Below are positions 9,131 through 17,545 of a stretch of DNA of 64,000 nucleotides, piece after piece. Below the pieces are notes generated by a model. It was not told the origin of the DNA and made no database searches. It saw only the letters and a list, made by a program, of their open reading frames with translations. Position 1 is the stretch's first letter, and every line of letters begins with the position of its first letter. The stretch is from Lachnospiraceae bacterium MC2017 (GTDB lineage Bacteria; Bacillota; Clostridia; Lachnospirales; Lachnospiraceae): assembly GCA_000701625.1 (NCBI GenBank), contig JNJK01000007.1, positions 124,001 to 188,000 of the forward strand, read 5' to 3'. Both the position numbers and the translations under genes were made by a program.

Positions 9131-9694
9131 ATGAACAATATTGATGATCTTAGCGAGAAAATAATTCAGCAAACTGAAGAAATCAGTAATTCAGATGATG
9201 TGCTCAACGATGAGATCATGGAAATCCTGTTAAATACAAGAGAACAGGGACAAATGATGGAGCACATGATCAAGAATCAAATTGAAGTAAAAGATGAAAT
9301 GATCAATAAACTTCATAAAGAACTTGATTATTATAAACAGGATGCTGCAGACCGATTCGTTGATCAATTATTGAAAGCTGTAATTAAAGTTCGAAAAGAC
9401 ATGCACAAATTATCAACCTCTGAGAAATGGGATTCAATGTCGGTTGAGGATATTAAGCGAGAGTATGTGTACGCAGTAGAAGACTTAACGGATTTGTTGG
9501 AACAGCAAAATGTTGACCCTTTTCAGTCTGAACCGGGCGATGATTTTGATGCATCCATTCATCAGCCTAAGTTAGAAACAACAGATGATCCATCATTAGA
9601 CAAAAAAATAAAAGAAAGTCTTTCTGAGGGATATAAAAAGGGCAGCAAAGTGTTGATACCGGAACGGGTTATTGTATTTCAGTATAAAAACTAA
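9131..9694 (+). CDS. GrpE-like nucleotide exchange factor
   Basis: 187 residues. The start at 9131 is set by GGAGG at 9121-9125; an upstream in-frame ATG at 9095 lies inside the riboswitch terminator. The first 110 residues are charged and helical, like the long GrpE coiled coil. The C-terminal part carries a GrpE beta-domain pattern: PGDDFDASIH, then SEGYKKG and LIPERVIVF, close to the usual FDP-x-H ... GY ... R.A.V.V. GrpE releases ADP from Hsp70. It lies 25 bases before the Hsp70 gene and is probably dedicated to it, distinct from the housekeeping grpE of the hrcA-grpE-dnaK locus. Confidence 0.82.
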   Translation: MNNIDDLSEKIIQQTEEISNSDDVLNDEIMEILLNTREQGQMMEHMIKNQIEVKDEMINKLHKELDYYKQDAADRFVDQLLKAVIKVRKDMHKLSTSEKWDSMSVEDIKREYVYAVEDLTDLLEQQNVDPFQSEPGDDFDASIHQPKLETTDDPSLDKKIKESLSEGYKKGSKVLIPERVIVFQYKN

Positions 9695-9719
9695 TAAAAG
9701 AAAAAAGGAGATTTAAACA

Positions 9720-11375
9720 ATGGGTTACGTATTTGGAATTGATTTAGGAACAACATATTCTTGTATTTCATATATTGATGAATATGGAAAGCCGGTAGTA
9801 TTGAAGAACAGTGATGGAGACCATACTACTCCTTCTGTTGTTATGGTTGAGTCCGAAGACAATATTATTGTTGGAACAGAGGCAAAGCGTTCTATCGAGA
9901 TGGAGCCGGATAGAACGGTTCAGTTCATTAAGAGAAAAATGGGTAAGGAAAATGATACTGTTACCTTAAATGGAACACAGTATCATGCTCCGGAAATTTC
10001 TTCCATGATCCTCAAGAAAATCGTGAATGATGCAAACGAGGAACTTAGACAGACTGGTGTGCTGAAAGATGGCGAGGCTATTAAGGATGTCGTTATTACT
10101 TGTCCGGCGTACTTTGGCATGAATGAGAGACAGGCAACTAAGACAGCAGGAGAACTTGCGGGATTAAACGTACTAAACATCATCAATGAGCCAACTGCTG
10201 CAGCGATCAGTTATGGTGTTTCAGGCAGTGATAAGAATGAAACAGTTTTAGTATATGACCTTGGCGGCGGTACCTTCGATATCACTGTAATGAATATTGC
10301 AGGCAGTGACATTTCAGTTGTTTGCACGGGTGGAGATGATCAGCTCGGTGGTAAGGACTGGGATGAGGCACTTATGGATTATGTGACAGAGAGATATGAA
10401 GAGGAAAACGGCGAAGATCTTTCTGAGGATCCTGAGACGATCGCTTCTTTATACGTTGATGTAGAAACATGGAAGAAGGCTCTTACATCAAGAGAAAAAG
10501 TCAATATTTCTGTAAATGGACCTGCCGGAAGATTCCGTGAGGAACTTACTCGTACTAAGTATGAAGAGCTGACAAGTGACTTATTAAACAGAACAAAGAA
10601 TCTTCTGGATGATGTATTAGCAGTAGCTGAAAAGCAGGGATATCCAATTTCAAAAATTGATAAAGTACTTCTTGTCGGCGGTTCATCAAGAATGCCTCAG
10701 GTCGCTGCTATGATCGAAAGGGATTACCACGTTACTCCGGTTCTTTCAGATCCGGATGAAGCAGTTGCAAAGGGTGCTGCAATTTATGCTAGTAACGAGA
10801 AGGCATACAATGACTTTATTGAAATAGAAGCTGCAAAGGTAGGAAAATCTGTTGAAGAAGTTAAAGAAGAAAATCTTGTAACAGGAGCGTTGGATCAAAA
10901 GTATGCAAGATTTGGAGGTGCCGGTGCCGGAGAACTTCGTATAAATATTACAAATGTTTTATCTAGAACATACGGTGTTGCAGCTCTTGATAATGGAGAA
11001 GTATTAAGAATCTTCAACATGCTGATGATAAATGATAAGTTACCGGCTACAAAAACTGAAACATTCTATACAAGTGTAGATAATCAGTCTGGGTTAAGCC
11101 TGAAAATCTATGAAAGCAGAAGCACAGATAATGTAATGGATATTGACGGAAGAGAGCCTATTACTGTCATTGATATGAAGTTTAACAAAGCTGTTCCACA
11201 GCATACACCGGTTATTCAGACATTAGCATTGGATAATTCCGGAATTCTCCATATTGTTGCAGAGGAGCAGCTGTATCATTCAAAACTTGATACAACATTC
11301 CAGCTTTCTAATCAGATGACTGAGGCGGAAATGAGTAGTGCTGCATCAAGAATGTCTTCCGCAAATATCGAGTAA
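9720..11375 (+). CDS. Hsp70 family chaperone, short form without the helical lid
   Basis: 551 residues with an AAGGAG site. The ATPase domain is well conserved: GIDLGTTYSC at the start, then NEPTAAAISYG, DLGGGTFD, and VGGSSRMP. The usual linker (DVLLLDV type) is replaced by LRINITNVLS after a variable stretch near 365-400. A beta substrate-binding domain follows, and the protein ends about 25 residues later. The alpha-helical lid of DnaK (600-640 residues) is therefore missing. Expected to be an ATP-driven chaperone or switch working with the GrpE-like protein upstream and the J-domain protein at 13970. Not the housekeeping DnaK. Confidence 0.93.
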   Translation: MGYVFGIDLGTTYSCISYIDEYGKPVVLKNSDGDHTTPSVVMVESEDNIIVGTEAKRSIEMEPDRTVQFIKRKMGKENDTVTLNGTQYHAPEISSMILKKIVNDANEELRQTGVLKDGEAIKDVVITCPAYFGMNERQATKTAGELAGLNVLNIINEPTAAAISYGVSGSDKNETVLVYDLGGGTFDITVMNIAGSDISVVCTGGDDQLGGKDWDEALMDYVTERYEEENGEDLSEDPETIASLYVDVETWKKALTSREKVNISVNGPAGRFREELTRTKYEELTSDLLNRTKNLLDDVLAVAEKQGYPISKIDKVLLVGGSSRMPQVAAMIERDYHVTPVLSDPDEAVAKGAAIYASNEKAYNDFIEIEAAKVGKSVEEVKEENLVTGALDQKYARFGGAGAGELRINITNVLSRTYGVAALDNGEVLRIFNMLMINDKLPATKTETFYTSVDNQSGLSLKIYESRSTDNVMDIDGREPITVIDMKFNKAVPQHTPVIQTLALDNSGILHIVAEEQLYHSKLDTTFQLSNQMTEAEMSSAASRMSSANIE

Positions 11376-11386
11376 AGGGGCAAAAA

Positions 11387-11812
11387 GTGGTAGCATTAGT
11401 AATTTTTTGGTCAGCTGTATTCGCGCTAATATTTTTTGTTGTTGGAATAGTCTTTAAGTATTTGGCGGCAGCAATGAATGCGCTGCTTAATTCTGTAGTG
11501 CAAGTATTAGCCGCTGGCGGTTTTGTGCTGCTAGTCGGGTTTGTTCTATATTTTATATTTGCGATCATAGGTACCATTGTAGAAGAAGGATTTTGGGAAG
11601 GATTTTTATTTATTATTTTAACTGTCTTTTCCATAGCACTTTGTATTGGCCTGTGCATTTCGCTGGGCGGATGGATGTTTGAACTTGCATATGGCATATT
11701 TTGTACTATTTTTGGGTGTGTATCAGCAGTACTTGAATGGATTGCAGCTAAATGTGAAGGCGGATACTATTTTTTTATGAAAGCTATAATTAGCAGAATT
11801 GACAAGTGCTAG
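11387..11812 (+). CDS. Membrane protein of the Hsp70 operon
   Basis: 141 residues with a GTG start, 11 bases after the Hsp70 stop and after a weak purine-rich site. Almost wholly hydrophobic, with three to four membrane segments (about 3-28, 40-65, 70-98, 100-125) and a short C-terminal tail with a few charged residues. No family recognised. The next gene starts 8 bases after its stop, so it is translated as part of the operon. Its position between a soluble chaperone and a large membrane protein suggests it is part of a membrane assembly; that is inference. Confidence 0.7.
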   Translation: MVALVIFWSAVFALIFFVVGIVFKYLAAAMNALLNSVVQVLAAGGFVLLVGFVLYFIFAIIGTIVEEGFWEGFLFIILTVFSIALCIGLCISLGGWMFELAYGIFCTIFGCVSAVLEWIAAKCEGGYYFFMKAIISRIDKC

Positions 11813-11820
11813 GAGGAAAA

Positions 11821-13839
11821 ATGGCTGATATACAGAGTAAAATCCTGAGCAAATATGGAATAGACATTGCTCAAGAAAATATCCTTAAGCTCTATAAAAT
11901 TGACAGCGCTAATATTTCTCCTGCTGAACTTGAAACTAAAATTCAAGATACCAGAAAGAGATGGAACACAAGCATCAATGGTGCTAATGAAAAAAATGCT
12001 GAAAGAGATAGGGCCAGACTTGAAAAAGCTGATAAGTATGAAGCAATTCTAAAAGATGCTAAATTACGCAAGAAAGTATTTGAATTTTATAATAAGCCTG
12101 CGGGGGGATCACAAGGAGGTGGTTCTGCCGCAGGGGCAGGATCTACTGATTTTGCAAAGGAATATTTCAAATTAGTAGGAACTACTAAAAAGATAAGAAA
12201 AGCAGATGTTGATTTCTTCTTTAAATATTATCAATCTGAGCGTAAAAACAAAAAAGCAATTTTGGAAATGCTCAGCAAAGATCTTAAAATAAAAGGTCTT
12301 GGTAAAGAAGATAAGTATGTTGACGAGAATGATTCTTCTGATGAAGAAGGAAAAAAGAAGGATGATTCAAGTCCTATAATTGTAAACTTATTTCAGGAAG
12401 CAACTGTTTTAAAAATCAGAAGAGCTATCGAAAAGTATGAGGAAGCTTCGAAAAGTAATGAGCTTTGTCAAAGATATCCGGAACTTGGAAATAGTTTATA
12501 TGAGTTCTTAAAAATTGATGCTGTTGAAGATGCTAAGCAGTTTACTCAGTTAATGTCTGAACGCAGTAAGGAAGTATATGCTATAAGACAGGAACGCGGA
12601 ACAGAGTATGTTCCTTTGGTTGATCTTTTTAATATTTTGCAGAGCATAGGTGATTATCAAGATATTGTAGATAATATACCGGAGTTCAAGCTGCTGCTAA
12701 AGTATCCTAATTTAACACCATACATGTTCTCTTTTGTTGATATGAAACCAAATACTATAAAAGGTATGGTTGATATTGCAAACAGAGATTATGCATTTAG
12801 AAATGATGTTGATTTTATTCTGAATTATTATAATCCAATACACGATAATTTCGGAATTAGTGATAACAGCATCGGTTCAATCTTACGAAAAGCTGAGAAG
12901 AATGCTAAAAAGAATAAGGTTCTTAATCAGATTGATGAGAAGCTTGGAAGATACAAGAATAACCGAAAGATTTCGATTGGTGCTGAAATCATTCACTGGC
13001 TGGTTTATTGGCCGATTTTTGTACTTTATTTTGTATTTGAAGTAGCAAAGGTTATTTTTACTGGATTACATAGATTTGCAATTCCGGCTTTTATCGTTTC
13101 CTTTTTATTAGAAAGCTGGTTATTGCCTAAAACAGGAATTGAAAACTTATTAGTATTAAGAAAAATATTCTTAAAAAATCAATGGGTACCTTATGTAAAT
13201 GAATTTGTAGGTGTGGACTGCAAAACTACATTTGAAATAATATGTTTCTCGATCGTGGCTGTTTTTGCACTGCTTATAGTTTATTTTTTACCTCCGCTAT
13301 TTATTTCGCGGTATATATCTGAATTTTCAGATGACTTTAACAAACGTTTTGACTGGGTTGGACTTGAAAGAACCTTCAAACAGGTTTTCAAGACCTTAAA
13401 GAAAAAAACAGAAGATCAATATAAAGCTCAGAAAAAGCTGTTTGTTAGAAATAAGGTACCTAAAATTATTATTAATTTTGTGTCTTTGGCACTTTTGATA
13501 GCGATTTTTATTTTTACGCCTAAAGCGTTCCATAGTTATAGTGAAAATATAGGATATGCCCAAGATGCTGAAGAGTCTGATGAAGTTAACATTGATTCAA
13601 CTGCGGATTATGCAGACAGTGAAGATGATGTAATGGTAATAACAAGCAGCTCTGCGAATATTCGTTCAGGAGCTGGAACAGACTATGATGTAATTACTAC
13701 TGCAGCTCAAGGAGATACGTTTATTGCTACAGGAAACCAGGAAACAGATTTAAGTGACAGTGTCTGGTATGAAATATATTTAGACGATGAAAAGACACAA
13801 ACTGGCTGGGCTAGTCAGATAGTAATAGAGTTTCAGTAA
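11821..13839 (+). CDS. Large membrane protein with C-terminal SH3b domain
   Basis: 672 residues; AGGAGG at 11812 sets the start at 11821. Residues 1-85 are charged and helical, ending in KADKYEAILKDAKLRKKVFE. This resembles the tail of J-like domains (A..vL.d...R..Y), but no HPD is present. A Gly/Ser linker follows, then a charged helical domain to about 390. Membrane segments lie near 400-440, 470-495 and 550-570. The outer C-terminus is acidic and ends in a bacterial SH3 domain (ANIRSGAGTDYDVI ... WASQIVIEF), a fold that binds cell-wall material. This suggests a link between the cytoplasmic chaperone machine and the wall. Function unknown. Confidence 0.8.
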   Translation: MADIQSKILSKYGIDIAQENILKLYKIDSANISPAELETKIQDTRKRWNTSINGANEKNAERDRARLEKADKYEAILKDAKLRKKVFEFYNKPAGGSQGGGSAAGAGSTDFAKEYFKLVGTTKKIRKADVDFFFKYYQSERKNKKAILEMLSKDLKIKGLGKEDKYVDENDSSDEEGKKKDDSSPIIVNLFQEATVLKIRRAIEKYEEASKSNELCQRYPELGNSLYEFLKIDAVEDAKQFTQLMSERSKEVYAIRQERGTEYVPLVDLFNILQSIGDYQDIVDNIPEFKLLLKYPNLTPYMFSFVDMKPNTIKGMVDIANRDYAFRNDVDFILNYYNPIHDNFGISDNSIGSILRKAEKNAKKNKVLNQIDEKLGRYKNNRKISIGAEIIHWLVYWPIFVLYFVFEVAKVIFTGLHRFAIPAFIVSFLLESWLLPKTGIENLLVLRKIFLKNQWVPYVNEFVGVDCKTTFEIICFSIVAVFALLIVYFLPPLFISRYISEFSDDFNKRFDWVGLERTFKQVFKTLKKKTEDQYKAQKKLFVRNKVPKIIINFVSLALLIAIFIFTPKAFHSYSENIGYAQDAEESDEVNIDSTADYADSEDDVMVITSSSANIRSGAGTDYDVITTAAQGDTFIATGNQETDLSDSVWYEIYLDDEKTQTGWASQIVIEFQ

Positions 13840-13871
13840 TTAATGCTCATTTTGCACATTGGCGAAGATAT

Positions 13872-13892
13872 GTGTAAAGTTCTCCTGAAAAA
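13872..13892 (+). promoter_or_regulatory. Copy 3 of the 21-bp upstream motif
   Basis: Starts GTGTAAAGTT and ends CTGAAAAA. It lies 77 bases before the J-domain gene, a spacing similar to copy 1 and its gene. Confidence 0.4.
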
Positions 13893-13969
13893 AGCACATC
13901 AAAAAGAAGATATGATTTATTCAGATCAAAGAAAACGGTAAATGTTTTAGTCAGAAAGGAGTAATAGTC

Positions 13970-14830
13970 GTGTTTTGGGTTATTGCAATCATTGTATTAG
14001 TTGTTTTATTTAAGGCAGGTGTGTTTAGAAAGCCTGGTGAATGTCAGAGCTGCAGAAAGACATTAAAGGGAACAGAACAGCAGGTATTTAAAGGGGATAC
14101 ACCATTCTGCTTATGTAAAGAGTGTTCCGATAAAATTCATCCACAGATTTTAAGCTATGCAAAATCTAATTGGTCATATCCTGATTACACTAATTATCTT
14201 GCATGGGAAGAAGCAACAAGAGAGGAAAGAGCACAGTTTGATCCAGATGCAAAATATGGATATGGCTGCGAGCTTAAAGTAGATACGGAAAGAGGTTTAT
14301 TCAGCTTAGGTTCCGGAAGAAAAGGCGGTCTTGTATTTAGATTTGCAGATCTGTCAGATTACGAATTGGATTTCAAACCTGAGGAAGTCAAGGAAGGATT
14401 TTTTGGCGATAAGGTTAAAGGCGATGAATATGTAACAGTCGAAATGGCTGCTCCGAGAGTATACCTTGAAGAAGTAATTAATTATGGCGTGAAACTTGGA
14501 TTAACAAAAAAAGGATTTCTTAGTACTAAGTATGAGTATGAACTGTCTGAAGGATTTTCTGAAGTAATTCGTGCGTTCACAATATGTCTTTATATCGAGG
14601 CTGCGCGCCGCGAGGGCAACTATCAGGAAGAATCCATGAATATTGGTGAAGTTGAAAAGGCTTTAGCTTTATTTATGTTTGATAGTATGGATGAAGTAAC
14701 TCAGGATTCATTGAAGAAGCAGAGAAATGCGTTGATCAAAGCATTTCATCCGGATAATAATGAACAGAATGAGGCTTATTCGCAGAAAATTAATGCAGCA
14801 TACGACTTATTAAGCGGCATGGCTGGTTAA
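13970..14830 (+). CDS. Membrane-anchored J-domain protein with zinc ribbon
   Basis: 286 residues with a GTG start after AAAGGAG. Residues 1-19 are a membrane anchor. A four-Cys zinc ribbon follows (CQSC near 26 and CKEC near 50). The middle 200 residues are unrecognised. The last 45 residues hold the core of a J domain: helix II (KKQRNALIKAF), the invariant HPD, and helix III (INAAYDLL). J proteins stimulate Hsp70 ATP hydrolysis, so this supplies the third component after the Hsp70 and GrpE-like proteins. A C-terminal, shortened J domain is unusual, since DnaJ has it at the N-terminus. Two hairpins follow at 14956 and 14997. Confidence 0.85.
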   Translation: MFWVIAIIVLVVLFKAGVFRKPGECQSCRKTLKGTEQQVFKGDTPFCLCKECSDKIHPQILSYAKSNWSYPDYTNYLAWEEATREERAQFDPDAKYGYGCELKVDTERGLFSLGSGRKGGLVFRFADLSDYELDFKPEEVKEGFFGDKVKGDEYVTVEMAAPRVYLEEVINYGVKLGLTKKGFLSTKYEYELSEGFSEVIRAFTICLYIEAARREGNYQEESMNIGEVEKALALFMFDSMDEVTQDSLKKQRNALIKAFHPDNNEQNEAYSQKINAAYDLLSGMAG

Positions 14831-14955
14831 TAGGCAATTGTAGAAACAGTTTCTTGAATGTGGTGCAGTAATCTGAAAAAGTATAAAAAAACTTTAAATT
14901 GATTATTGTATTAATTTGATATAACGTTATAATAAATTTAACAAATCACAAAGGC

Positions 14956-14984
14956 GTGGTCAGCATTTTTTGCTGACCACATTT
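14956..14984. terminator. Terminator after the J-domain gene
   Basis: Perfect stem GTGGTCAGCA / TGCTGACCAC with a TTTTT loop, followed by TTTT. Confidence 0.8.
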
Positions 14985-14996
14985 TCATTTAAAGGC

Positions 14997-15025
14997 AAAG
15001 GCGCTTGATAATATCAGGCGCCTTT
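14997..15025 (+). terminator. Hairpin in the pxpB leader
   Basis: AAAGGCGC pairs with GCGCCTTT around a 13-base AT-rich loop, then T-rich sequence. It ends 27 bases before the pxpB start. It may be a second terminator or a leader attenuator. Confidence 0.55.
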
Positions 15026-15051
15026 TGCGCGTTTTTGAGGTGGTGAGCGAG

Positions 15052-15768
15052 ATGATCAGTGCCATAAGCCCGTCAGGTGACAGGGCGATAACAGTTGAAT
15101 TTGAAAATGAGATAAATGAAGAAGTAAACGCAGAGGTATATGCGCTGCAGGAAAGCCTCGACTATCCGGGAAACGGAATAGTGGAAATGGTACCTACCTT
15201 TCGTTCATTATTGATCTTTTATGATCCGCAGCTCACAGGTTATCACAGACTAACGAAGCTTATAAGGATGAATGACCCGGGAAGGGTGAGCGCAGCGAAT
15301 GCAAAAAAGAAGGTGCTTATAGTTCCGTGTCTATATGGTGGAGAAAGCGGAGAAGATCTTGCGGGACTTACAAGGGAACTGCAGCTTTCAGAAAGTGAGA
15401 TCATACGTCTCCACAGCGAAACGACCTACAGGATATACATGATGGGATTTTTGCCGGGATTTGTATATCTCGGAGGACTAAATAAAAAAATATGGGCGCC
15501 GAGGCTAAAAACACCGAGGACGCTGATTCCTGAGGGTTCTGTCGGAATAGGTGGAAATCAGACAGGAGTTTATCCTATCGGATCACCGGGAGGATGGAGA
15601 CTCATCGGCAGGACACCGTTAAAGTTTTATGACCCGGACAGGAAAAACGCGATACTCTGCAAAGCCGGAGAATATATAAAGTTTCAACCGGTTAGTGAGA
15701 GAGAATATATAAAGATCAGATCTGATGTGGAGGCCGATACGTGGAAGACAGAATATTCAGAAGCCTAA
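15052..15768 (+). CDS. pxpB: 5-oxoprolinase subunit PxpB (KipI family)
   Basis: 238 residues from the ATG at 15052, preceded by GAGGTGG; in-frame TTG and GTG codons upstream lack good spacing. The KipI/cyclophilin-like signature is clear: GFLPGFVYLGGL, then PRTLIPEGSVGIGG and IGSPGGWRLIGRT. PxpB, PxpC and PxpA together hydrolyse 5-oxoproline to glutamate with ATP in the cytoplasm. First gene of a five-gene operon; it overlaps pxpC by 28 bases. Confidence 0.92.
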   Translation: MISAISPSGDRAITVEFENEINEEVNAEVYALQESLDYPGNGIVEMVPTFRSLLIFYDPQLTGYHRLTKLIRMNDPGRVSAANAKKKVLIVPCLYGGESGEDLAGLTRELQLSESEIIRLHSETTYRIYMMGFLPGFVYLGGLNKKIWAPRLKTPRTLIPEGSVGIGGNQTGVYPIGSPGGWRLIGRTPLKFYDPDRKNAILCKAGEYIKFQPVSEREYIKIRSDVEADTWKTEYSEA

Positions 15769-16706
15769 CGATATTAAGAGCAGGTCCGATGCTTACCGTA
15801 CAGGACAGAGGCCGGACCGGATACATGAAATACGGTATCGGTGAAAGCGGTGTCATGGATCACAAGTCATATGCGGAAGCAAACCGGCTTGTCGGAAATA
15901 AAGATAATGAAGCAGTGCTCGAAGCAACGCTTATGGGACCAAAGATACAGTTTGAAAGTGATTGTCTCATAGCAGTTACCGGGGCAGATATGGATGCGGC
16001 GATCGAGAGTGCTCCGATCGAACGTGGAAAAGCCATAAAAGTATATGCCGGACAGACATTGATAATGGGATTTGCCAAAAAAGGCTGCAGGGCATATATC
16101 GCAGTATCCGGTGGAATCGATGTTCCGGTAGTGATGGGAAGCCGTTCAACCAATATCAAGTGTCATATCGGAGGTTATGAAGGCCGTGCGCTTAAAGATG
16201 GTGATGTGCTTCCTATCGGAAATGAAAACTATATTGCGGGCGAGGAAGAAAAGCTTTTGGCCCATCATGAAGCCCCTGAAGATTATTCGGAAGAAATACA
16301 GGTGCGAGTAATTATGGGACCGCAGGACAGCAGGTTTACCGGAAACGGGATAGTTTCTTTTCTCACTGAGACATACACTGTTTCGCCCCAAAGTGACAGG
16401 ATGGGAATAAGACTCGATGGACAAAAAATTGAAAGCGAGAACGGAACAGACATTATTTCAGATGGAATAGTATTTGGCTCTGTCCAGATAACATCCGACG
16501 GCGATCCGATAGTGCTGATGGCAGATCACCAGACTACAGGCGGATATGCAAAGATCGCGACGGTAGTGTATGAGGATCTTCATTTACTGGCACAGGCAAG
16601 ACCGGGCTGCAAGGTGAAATTTATCAGGACTGACATCAAGAGCTTTGACAGCTCGAGAGGATTGTTGAACCGGTTATCACATCTATTTAGAGGAAAGGGG
16701 GCATGA
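15741..16706 (+). CDS. pxpC: 5-oxoprolinase subunit PxpC (KipA family)
   Basis: 321 residues with a GTG start inside the end of pxpB. Family signatures: LTVQDRGRTGYMKYGI near the N-terminus, GVMDHKSYAEAN, and MGPQDSRF near residue 195. The fold is the cyclophilin-like carboxyltransferase-associated domain shared with urea carboxylase and allophanate hydrolase systems. It works with PxpB and PxpA in ATP-dependent 5-oxoproline ring opening. It is followed by a 4-base overlap with the next gene, so all five genes are translationally coupled. Confidence 0.92.
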   Translation: MEDRIFRSLTILRAGPMLTVQDRGRTGYMKYGIGESGVMDHKSYAEANRLVGNKDNEAVLEATLMGPKIQFESDCLIAVTGADMDAAIESAPIERGKAIKVYAGQTLIMGFAKKGCRAYIAVSGGIDVPVVMGSRSTNIKCHIGGYEGRALKDGDVLPIGNENYIAGEEEKLLAHHEAPEDYSEEIQVRVIMGPQDSRFTGNGIVSFLTETYTVSPQSDRMGIRLDGQKIESENGTDIISDGIVFGSVQITSDGDPIVLMADHQTTGGYAKIATVVYEDLHLLAQARPGCKVKFIRTDIKSFDSSRGLLNRLSHLFRGKGA

Positions 16707-17545
16707 TCATGGGAGAAAACTATCCGGAAGGAAAATGTGCAGCAGATTATGCCGACGAAAAACCGTCTGATGTGCGGGAACTCATCCGATCGGGAAAGAT
16801 CACAGGGGAGACATCGGGGATGTGCGCTGATTACGCACAGGCAAATCTGGTAGTGCTTCCTCAGAAATATGCCTATGATTTTTTACTTTTTGCCACGAGA
16901 AATCCTACGGCATGTCCGCTTCTGGAAGTCACTGATATGGGAAGACGCAAACTTAATGAAATGGCAGAAAATGCTGATATCGCAACAGATATTCCGCTAT
17001 ACAGGATCTATCGTGACGGAGTACTTACGGAAGAGGTCACTGATGTATCGGATTACTGGAGAGATGATCTCGTGAGTTTCCTTATTGGGTGCAGCTTTTC
17101 CTTTGAAGGAGAAATGCTGAAGGCAGATCTTCCGGTAAGACAGATAGAGGAAAAGTGTAATGTACCTATGTATAACACAAATATCAAGTGCAGAGAAGCC
17201 GGTATCTTCAAGGGAAATATGGTTGTCAGTATGAGACCCATGCCAAAGCAGCACGTAATGAAAGCTGCGCTCGTCACCGCAGAGATGCCAAGAGTTCACG
17301 GAGCTCCGATACATATCGGTGATCCCGGCGCGATCGGCATAAATGACATAAATAAGCCGGATTATGGTGATCCGGTAGAAATTCGTGAGGGTGAAGTAAC
17401 GATGTTCTGGCCCTGCGGAGTGACACCTCAGGCAGCAGTTATGGCGTCGAAACCGGATTTCTGCATAACACATTCTCCGGGACATATGTTTATCACAGAT
17501 GTAAAAAATGTAAATCTAAAGTACCGGGAGGCATGGCGTATATGA
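16703..17545 (+). CDS. DUF1445 (YcsI) putative hydro-lyase, N-terminal-half homolog of D-glutamate cyclase
   Basis: 280 residues. Signatures of the DUF1445/YcsI family: NTNIKCREAGIF near 160, then VSMRPM, GDPGAIGI, FWPCGVTPQAA, and ITHSPGHMFITDV at the C-terminus. In the mammalian mitochondrial D-glutamate cyclase (DGLUCY), a DUF1445 domain is fused to a DUF4392 domain; here they are separate genes in one operon with pxpABC. The gene lies between pxpC and pxpA, overlapping both neighbours. Likely role: part of D-glutamate to 5-oxo-D-proline conversion, or handling of that product. The family's biochemical role is only partly known. Start could be 16703 or 16709. Confidence 0.85.
   Translation: MIMGENYPEGKCAADYADEKPSDVRELIRSGKITGETSGMCADYAQANLVVLPQKYAYDFLLFATRNPTACPLLEVTDMGRRKLNEMAENADIATDIPLYRIYRDGVLTEEVTDVSDYWRDDLVSFLIGCSFSFEGEMLKADLPVRQIEEKCNVPMYNTNIKCREAGIFKGNMVVSMRPMPKQHVMKAALVTAEMPRVHGAPIHIGDPGAIGINDINKPDYGDPVEIREGEVTMFWPCGVTPQAAVMASKPDFCITHSPGHMFITDVKNVNLKYREAWRI

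Noticed and set aside
14997-15030. Leader hairpin before pxpB as a riboswitch
   Set aside because: Single hairpin with no conserved aptamer core; simpler as a terminator or attenuator.
16997-17485. Antisense frame of 162 codons opposite the DUF1445 gene
   Set aside because: The sense strand is a well conserved family member; composition and lack of a ribosome binding site mark the antisense frame as a shadow.
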